This document shows positions 14,850 to 14,973 of a DNA stretch of 14,973 nucleotides, one piece after another. This stretch comes from an uncultured Lachnospiraceae bacterium. GTDB lineage: Bacteria; Bacillota; Clostridia; Lachnospirales; Lachnospiraceae. The notes under the pieces were generated by a model, which worked only from the letters and a program-made list of their open reading frames with translations, made no database searches and was not told the DNA's origin. Location: the NCBI GenBank assembly GCA_902782715.1, contig CACZOG010000043.1:1-14973 (forward strand), read 5' to 3'. The stretch's first letter is position 1. Every line of letters begins with the position of its first letter. The position numbers were made by a program, and so were the translations under genes.

Positions 14850-14973
14850 TTACTGAAGTAATGATAATACGTTCTGATTAGCCTGATTAGACTGAGCCAA
14901 CATAGCTGTTCCTGCCTGAGCAAGAATGTTGTTGTTCGAGTACTTAACCATTTCTGTAGCCATATCTGTATCA
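14850..14973 (-). CDS. fliC: Flagellin, C-terminal 40 residues only
   Basis: Major filament protein of the flagellum; only the 3' end is in the window. The last residues read DTDMATEMVKYSNNNILAQA, then GTAMLAQSNQANQNVLSLLQ and TAA. This is the conserved D0 helix of flagellins: DTDMA, the NILAQAGTAMLAQ core and the VLSLL end. The style is that of Lachnospiraceae flagellins. A strong terminator follows. The gene that comes next encodes a LicD-type protein, which is the basis for linking the downstream operon to filament decoration. The N-terminus and variable, modified domain lie outside the window. Confidence 0.96.
   Translation of the reverse strand, partial: DTDMATEMVKYSNNNILAQAGTAMLAQSNQANQNVLSLLQ

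Noticed and set aside
1..14973. CRISPR arrays, tRNA/rRNA genes, insertion sequences or phage genes.
   Set aside because: No regularly spaced repeats, no RNA-gene signatures and no transposase, integrase or phage-type proteins are visible on either strand.

Overview
The window comes from an AT-rich Gram-positive anaerobe, most likely a motile member of the Clostridia near Lachnospiraceae (Roseburia/Butyrivibrio type). This rests on AGGAGG-type ribosome binding sites, the C-terminus of a typical clostridial flagellin, a Tad pilus locus with no secretin or other outer-membrane genes, and TagD/LicD-type surface-polymer enzymes. Every gene I can support is on the minus strand, so transcription runs from high to low coordinates.

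Right-hand part (about 14973 down to 7025): the 3' end of a flagellin gene and its hairpin terminator are followed by six tightly packed genes. In transcription order they are: a large LicD-family protein with an extra C-terminal module; a second, shorter LicD paralogue; a polysaccharide pyruvyl transferase family protein; an iron-sulfur protein of the F420 hydrogenase beta-subunit family; a class V PLP aminotransferase; and a fusion of a TagD-like cytidylyltransferase with a Gfo/Idh/MocA-type oxidoreductase domain. A strong terminator closes the operon. The set reads as a pathway that makes a CDP-activated, probably amino-bearing small molecule and attaches it through a phosphodiester to a glycan. 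Its place directly after flagellin suggests the flagellar filament as the target, by analogy with the phospho-linked flagellin modification of Clostridioides difficile. This is an inference and the best candidate here for an undescribed system.

Left-hand part (about 6964 down to 1): a tad/flp operon for a tight-adherence type IV pilus. It starts from a near-consensus promoter with an A/T-rich upstream element. The order is prepilin peptidase, TadZ-like ATPase, TadA secretion ATPase, TadB, TadC with a large extra N-terminal domain, Flp pilin, a TadG-like (DUF5702-like) protein, and a TadE-like pseudopilin cut by the window edge. A possible extra promoter lies just before flp, and a long inverted repeat of unknown role lies before tadE.

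The window is therefore a surface-appendage region: flagellin with a putative decoration operon, then a pilus operon, each closed or opened by recognisable signals. No RNA genes, CRISPR arrays or insertion sequences were seen.
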